Below, piece after piece: positions 60,680-64,000 of a DNA stretch of 64,000 nucleotides (position 1 is its first letter; each line of letters begins with the position of its first letter). Below the pieces are notes generated by a model. The model saw nothing but the letters and a program-made list of their open reading frames with translations. It was not told where the DNA came from and searched no databases. The position numbers were made by a program, and so were the translations under genes. The stretch is from Rhizobacter sp. (GTDB lineage Bacteria; Pseudomonadota; Gammaproteobacteria; Burkholderiales; Burkholderiaceae_C), in NCBI GenBank assembly GCA_019635355.1, contig JAHBZQ010000001.1, positions 62,001-126,000 of the forward strand, read 5' to 3'.

Positions 60680-62134
60680 CTACTGTTGGTTGTAGACGCG
60701 GATCGTGACTCGGCCGAGGCCCGGTGTGATCGTGCCGACGAACTGGCGGTCGTTGAGGCCGGCGTAGGCACCATCGCGCTTCGCCTCGAACATCACCTGT
60801 GTGAGATCGCCGCTCGCGAAGTTGCCGCAGTTGCGCACGACGAGGGTCTCGCCGTTGCTGGCCTTCAGCGTGTAGCGCGCTTCGATCTGCAAGCCACCGC
60901 CCGGGTTGAGCTGGTAGTCGGCGCCGCCCGGGTTGACCGAGCCCGGCACCAGCGTGCCCGAGAGGCTGCCGCCGGTGATCGGGATGATGTTGCGCGAGCC
61001 GTACTTCGAGCTGCCGATGGACTGCGAGCTGCCGATGTTCACGGTGGCCGTCAGCGCCAGCGTGCCCTGCGTGGCGGTGCTCGGCGGGTAGCTGCAGTTC
61101 CAGGCCTGCTGGCGCACGCTGGGGTCGGCCGGCACGCGCACGACGGCATGCGCCGGGTTGGGCGTGGGCGACACCGCGTACACCGAGACCTCCACGCCGC
61201 TGGCCGTGACGCGGCGCTTGCCGACGTAGGTGCCGGCGTTGAGCCACTGCAGGCTGCTGCTCGACGGGGCTTCGAAGTCGGCCACGAAGCGCACGTCGTT
61301 GCCATCGGCCACGCCGCAGCTGCGCATGTAGACCAGCGTGCCGGTGCTCGCGCGCAGCACGTAGCGGCTTTCGTGCTCGACCGCGCCGCTCGGCAGGGTG
61401 AGGTCGAAGTCGAGCGAGCCGCCCTGGATGCTGCCGCTCACGCGTGAGCCGCTCACGCTGCCGCCGCCGTTGGGCGTGACGCGCCGCGCGCCGTAAGGCG
61501 TGTTGCCCACGTTGAGCGCGGCGCCGCGGGCCAGCGTGCCGCTGAAGACGAGCGTGCCGCCCGACGGGTCGGGAATGCCGCCGGGCAGGCCGCAGGCCCA
61601 GCTCGCGTCGGGCACGATGGTGGTGGCGGTGCCCGGGTTGCAGTTGGGTTCGCAGCCGCCGCCGCTGGCCGTGCCTTCGAGCTTCACCGAGGTGACGGTG
61701 TAGGTCTCGAGCAGGCTGCTGGCGTTGACGGCGAACTGCAGGCTCACCGAGGTGATCCCGTCGCCGAGCTTGTAGGTGGTGGAGCCCGACGCGCTGCGCG
61801 TCGACTCGAGCGTGCGTGTCTGCCCGTTGACGATGGCCGTGAGCACGGCGGTCTCGCCGGCATCGAGCCCGCTGGTCGCGCGGTTCACGCTCAGCACCAG
61901 GCCGCTGTAGCCGGTGGTGCTGATGGTGGGCGAGTTGAGCCGCCCGGGCGACGAGCCGCCGCGCAGGCGTGCGCCTTCGGTCACGAGCGACACGCTGCCG
62001 GTGGCGCTGAACGAACCCAGGCCACCTGAAAACTGCTGGTCGAGCAGCACGGCCGCGTGCGCGCCGAAGGCGCATGCGGTGAGTGCTGCGCCGAGGAGGC
62101 CCCGGCGCAGACGTGGAAGAAGTTGGATCTGCAC
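60680..62134 (-). CDS. Secreted protein with two DUF3237-like domains
   Basis: A 484-residue protein with a signal peptide (LLGAALTACAFGAHA). Residues 28 to about 155 are a beta-rich domain of unknown type. Two DUF3237-like domains follow: one around LNVGNTPYGARRVTPNGGGS and HESRYVLRASTGTLVYMRSC, the second around GSSKYGSRNIIPITGGSLSG and IEARYTLKASNGETLVVRNC. Single DUF3237 domains are usually cytoplasmic and about 150 residues, so a secreted tandem form is uncommon. A Cys-containing linker (GGGCEPNCNPGTATT) joins the parts. It starts 20 bp after the esterase gene and is likely co-expressed. Confidence 0.8.
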   Translation of the reverse strand: MQIQLLPRLRRGLLGAALTACAFGAHAAVLLDQQFSGGLGSFSATGSVSLVTEGARLRGGSSPGRLNSPTISTTGYSGLVLSVNRATSGLDAGETAVLTAIVNGQTRTLESTRSASGSTTYKLGDGITSVSLQFAVNASSLLETYTVTSVKLEGTASGGGCEPNCNPGTATTIVPDASWACGLPGGIPDPSGGTLVFSGTLARGAALNVGNTPYGARRVTPNGGGSVSGSRVSGSIQGGSLDFDLTLPSGAVEHESRYVLRASTGTLVYMRSCGVADGNDVRFVADFEAPSSSSLQWLNAGTYVGKRRVTASGVEVSVYAVSPTPNPAHAVVRVPADPSVRQQAWNCSYPPSTATQGTLALTATVNIGSSQSIGSSKYGSRNIIPITGGSLSGTLVPGSVNPGGADYQLNPGGGLQIEARYTLKASNGETLVVRNCGNFASGDLTQVMFEAKRDGAYAGLNDRQFVGTITPGLGRVTIRVYNQQ

Positions 62135-62154
62135 GGAGGGCCTCCGGTGTCAGG

Positions 62155-63057
62155 TCAGGCGCCGCAGGCGTCGGCCTTGAGGCCCGGCGTCACTTGCGTC
62201 TGGAAGACCTTCCACGCATCGACGGGCGGCGGGCCGAAGGAGGTGTCGGTGCAATAGCCGTGGCCGCACGAGAGGCTCGCCAGGCCGACGACCACGCCGT
62301 TCGGGCAGTTGCGGTATTGCTTGTTGTTGGCGGTCAGGCGCGACCACACGGTGGTGGGGCTGCCGGTGCACCCGCTCAGCTGCGCCCATTTTTCGAAGCT
62401 CGCATTGGCCGACAGGTGCGTGACGGTCTGGCCCTGCACGCTGCTCGTGCCGCCGCTGTAGCGCACCAGCAGGTCGTTGCGGCCGGCGTACTCGAGCACG
62501 GTGATCGGGCGCTGCGGCGCGCACACGTAGTCTTGCGGGCTGCTGTGCAGGTGGAAGACCACCGGTGCCGCTGCGGCGAAGTAGTTCGCTTGCGTGCACG
62601 CCATCTTGTGCGAGAAGCCACCGCCGAGCGAGGTGCCGCTGATGTAGACGCGGTTGGGGGCGATGCGCACGCGCTGCGAGATGTGGTCGACGATGGCCTT
62701 CATGAAGCCGGTGTCGTCAACGGTGGGGTTGAAGCCGGCCACGTTCCAGCGCGAGTTCACGCCGTCGGGGTAGGCGACCACGAAGTTGCGGTTGCTGTTG
62801 GAGACGGCGTCCCAGCCGCTGCCGTTCTGCTGCGACGACGACGAGCTGGAGAGCCCGTGCAGGCTCAGCACCACCGCGGCCGGCGTGGTGAGGTTGGCCG
62901 GCACGTGCAGGCGGTAGGTGCGGCTGATGCCGCCGTGGGTGATGGTGTGGGTGGTGTTGCCCGCGGCTTGCGTGGTGGTGTTGCACACCGGCGCGGCGTG
63001 GGCCAGGGGCAGTGCGGCGCCGAGTGCCACGGCGGCTGCGATGAGTTGCTTTTTCAT
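62155..63057 (-). CDS. Secreted PHB depolymerase / feruloyl-esterase-like hydrolase (CE1 type)
   Basis: A 300-residue alpha/beta hydrolase with a signal peptide (QLIAAAVALGAALPLAHA). The catalytic Ser is in SGTSLGGGFSHKMAC. The likely Asp is in YAGRNDLLVRY and the His in GLASLSCGHGYCTD. The oxyanion HG motif is VVLSLHGLSSSSSSQQNG. Family members cleave polyhydroxybutyrate oligomers or feruloyl and acetyl esters of plant polymers; the substrate is open. GGAG six bases before ATG 63057 sets the start. The tandem DUF3237 gene follows in the same operon. Confidence 0.88.
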   Translation of the reverse strand: MKKQLIAAAVALGAALPLAHAAPVCNTTTQAAGNTTHTITHGGISRTYRLHVPANLTTPAAVVLSLHGLSSSSSSQQNGSGWDAVSNSNRNFVVAYPDGVNSRWNVAGFNPTVDDTGFMKAIVDHISQRVRIAPNRVYISGTSLGGGFSHKMACTQANYFAAAAPVVFHLHSSPQDYVCAPQRPITVLEYAGRNDLLVRYSGGTSSVQGQTVTHLSANASFEKWAQLSGCTGSPTTVWSRLTANNKQYRNCPNGVVVGLASLSCGHGYCTDTSFGPPPVDAWKVFQTQVTPGLKADACGA

Positions 63058-63190
63058 GTGAATCTCCAATCAGGCGTGATGCCCAGGGTTTCGGAAAAAT
63101 CGCGTGCACAACCCGTTCTTGCTTTTCGACGACCACTGGCCCATGCGCAATGCACTGCGGGTCGAGAGGTAGATACCGCGGCGAGAGAGA

Positions 63191-63799
63191 TCAGTACGGC
63201 GACCGCGCTGCGGTCTTCAATGCGCCTTCCGGCAGCGAGGCCACCCACGCCTGGTAGGCGTGGGGGTCTTTCTTGTTCCACAGCTGCGCGAGCTGCTGCG
63301 CCGCCGCGGCCTGCGCTTCGCCGCTGGCCACCTGCGGCAGCAGCGTCGCCACGTGCTCGGGCTTGGCATACGACCACTGGTAGAGCAGGTTGCGCACGTT
63401 CTCGGCGTATCCGGGGTCGGCTCGGTGCTGCGTGAGCCAGGTCCAGGCGCCACCGAGGTCGTCTTGCGCCTTGTGCGCGGCGATCTCGCGGATGAGCTCG
63501 CTGCGGCGTTGCGGGTCGCGCTCCTGCAGCAGCGAGGCCTGCGCAGACTGCAGAGAGGTCGCCTTGGCGCTGGCCTCGCGCTCCAGCGACTCACGCTCGG
63601 CTCTGGCGACCTCGGCCGCACTCACGCTTGCTTCGGCCTGCTGCGGCGAGGGCGGGCACACCGGCGTTGGTAGTGCCTTCGGCACTGCCGCTACCGGCCG
63701 CTCCACCACGACGGGTGGAGCGCTCTCGACAGGAGGCATGCTCACACGGCCGAGCAACACCCCGACCAGCACGCCTACCAGCAACAAGAGCCCGCGCAT
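63191..63799 (-). CDS. Membrane-anchored helical protein of unknown function
   Basis: A 202-residue protein. The first 20 residues (MRGLLLLVGVLVGVLLGRVS) are a single membrane anchor or uncleaved signal. A Pro/Val-rich spacer and a coiled coil follow (EVARAERESLEREASAKATS). The C-terminal half is helical with WTWLTQHRADPGYAENVR and WNKKDPHAYQAWVASLPEGA, reminiscent of short helical repeats. I do not recognise a family. It lies 6 bp after the partial hydrolase gene, so it is probably co-expressed with it; an accessory role is a guess. Confidence 0.75.
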   Translation of the reverse strand: MRGLLLLVGVLVGVLLGRVSMPPVESAPPVVVERPVAAVPKALPTPVCPPSPQQAEASVSAAEVARAERESLEREASAKATSLQSAQASLLQERDPQRRSELIREIAAHKAQDDLGGAWTWLTQHRADPGYAENVRNLLYQWSYAKPEHVATLLPQVASGEAQAAAAQQLAQLWNKKDPHAYQAWVASLPEGALKTAARSPY

Positions 63800-63805
63800 G
63801 TCGGC

Positions 63806-64000
63806 TTACCAGTTCTTCTTCTTCGACGACCACTTGCCGCTGCAGAAGGCGCAGCTGCTGGCGAGGAACATGTCGCGGCGGAAGGTCTCGCCGCCGATGT
63901 GCCAGCGCAGCCACGCGGTGATCGCGGGCAGTGCCTCGCGGGCCGCCTGCACGTGGCTCACGTTGGCCATCACCGTGTAGAAGACCGGCACGTCGGTGTT
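63806..64000 (-). CDS. Secreted alpha/beta hydrolase, C-terminal fragment
   Basis: The last 64 codons of a gene that enters from the right edge. The fragment reads VFYTVMANVSHVQAAREALP then ITAWLRWHIGGETFRRDMFL, ending with FCSGKWSSKKKNW. The His in ANVSHV would be the catalytic His of an alpha/beta hydrolase. The WLRWHxxGE segment and a C-terminal Cys pair (SCAFC) are typical of secreted cutinase/chlorophyllase-like esterases. Assignment is tentative because the nucleophile is outside the window. Confidence 0.6.
   Translation of the reverse strand, partial: NTDVPVFYTVMANVSHVQAAREALPAITAWLRWHIGGETFRRDMFLASSCAFCSGKWSSKKKNW

Overview
The window is GC-rich, densely coded chromosomal DNA from a betaproteobacterium of the order Burkholderiales. 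It most resembles the Rubrivivax/Leptothrix/Methylibium/Rhizobacter group. This placement is an inference from several things: the aroA-tyrA-pheA-gyrA and ompA-ubiG-gph neighbourhoods, the tmRNA tag ANDETYALAA, the glnA-ntrB-ntrC order with a DUF4124 gene in between, and the scpA/meaB/pccB/pccA cluster. I see no prophage, insertion sequence, CRISPR array or rRNA. The only RNA gene I can support is tmRNA.

Layout. 1-5588 (minus strand): gyrA, a DUF2059 exported protein, pheA, tyrA and the start of aroA, meaning aromatic amino acid synthesis read downstream of gyrase; serC is missing from this run. 5860-8377 (plus): an OmpA-like protein, ubiG, gph, ssrA. 8435-14731: a Na/Pi cotransporter, a TIGR00266 protein, a beta-propeller protein, a polysaccharide deacetylase, a fatty acid hydroxylase and an EI24 membrane protein. 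14732-19759: nitrogen control (sigma-54/NtrC-type promoter, glnA, DUF4124 protein, ntrB, ntrC). 19870-39381: an envelope and stress region with an AI-2E-family permease, BON lipoprotein, ferritin-like protein, a 2,872-residue cyclic beta-1,2-glucan synthase, DUF3309, a PQQ-type sugar dehydrogenase, a lipoprotein-like cardiolipin synthase, a DUF1328/DUF883/holin-like operon, a CHASE3 kinase with its NarL-type regulator, a lone receiver protein and a Lys/Cys repeat protein. 39447-41249: DUF4337, folA, and a GntR/FCD regulator. 41430-49216: methylmalonyl-CoA/propionyl-CoA pathway. 49210-53543: ggt, cupin, GFA enzyme, thyA, OmpA-like lipoprotein. 53683-60647: an ABC exporter divergent from a marR plus EmrAB/outer-membrane-factor efflux operon. 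60680-64000 (minus): secreted proteins, comprising a partial alpha/beta hydrolase, an anchored helical protein, a PHB-depolymerase-like esterase and a tandem DUF3237 protein.

Most notable observations. (1) An 18-bp dyad, TGTMGG-N6-CCNACA, occurs in pairs upstream of three envelope genes, and its proximal copy lies 84-86 nt from the start codon each time. A degenerate single copy precedes a fourth, the DUF1328 operon. This looks like an uncharacterised envelope-stress operator. (2) A GIY-YIG nuclease domain is joined in frame to the MeaB GTPase through a linker encoded by inverted dispersed repeats. The same repeats sit at other junctions of the propionyl-CoA cluster. (3) The promoter of the marR efflux operon would start transcription about 2 nt before the ATG, so the mRNA is probably leaderless. 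(4) A secreted protein carries three exact C-x10-C modules. (5) GyrA has Gln at position 83 of the quinolone-binding region.
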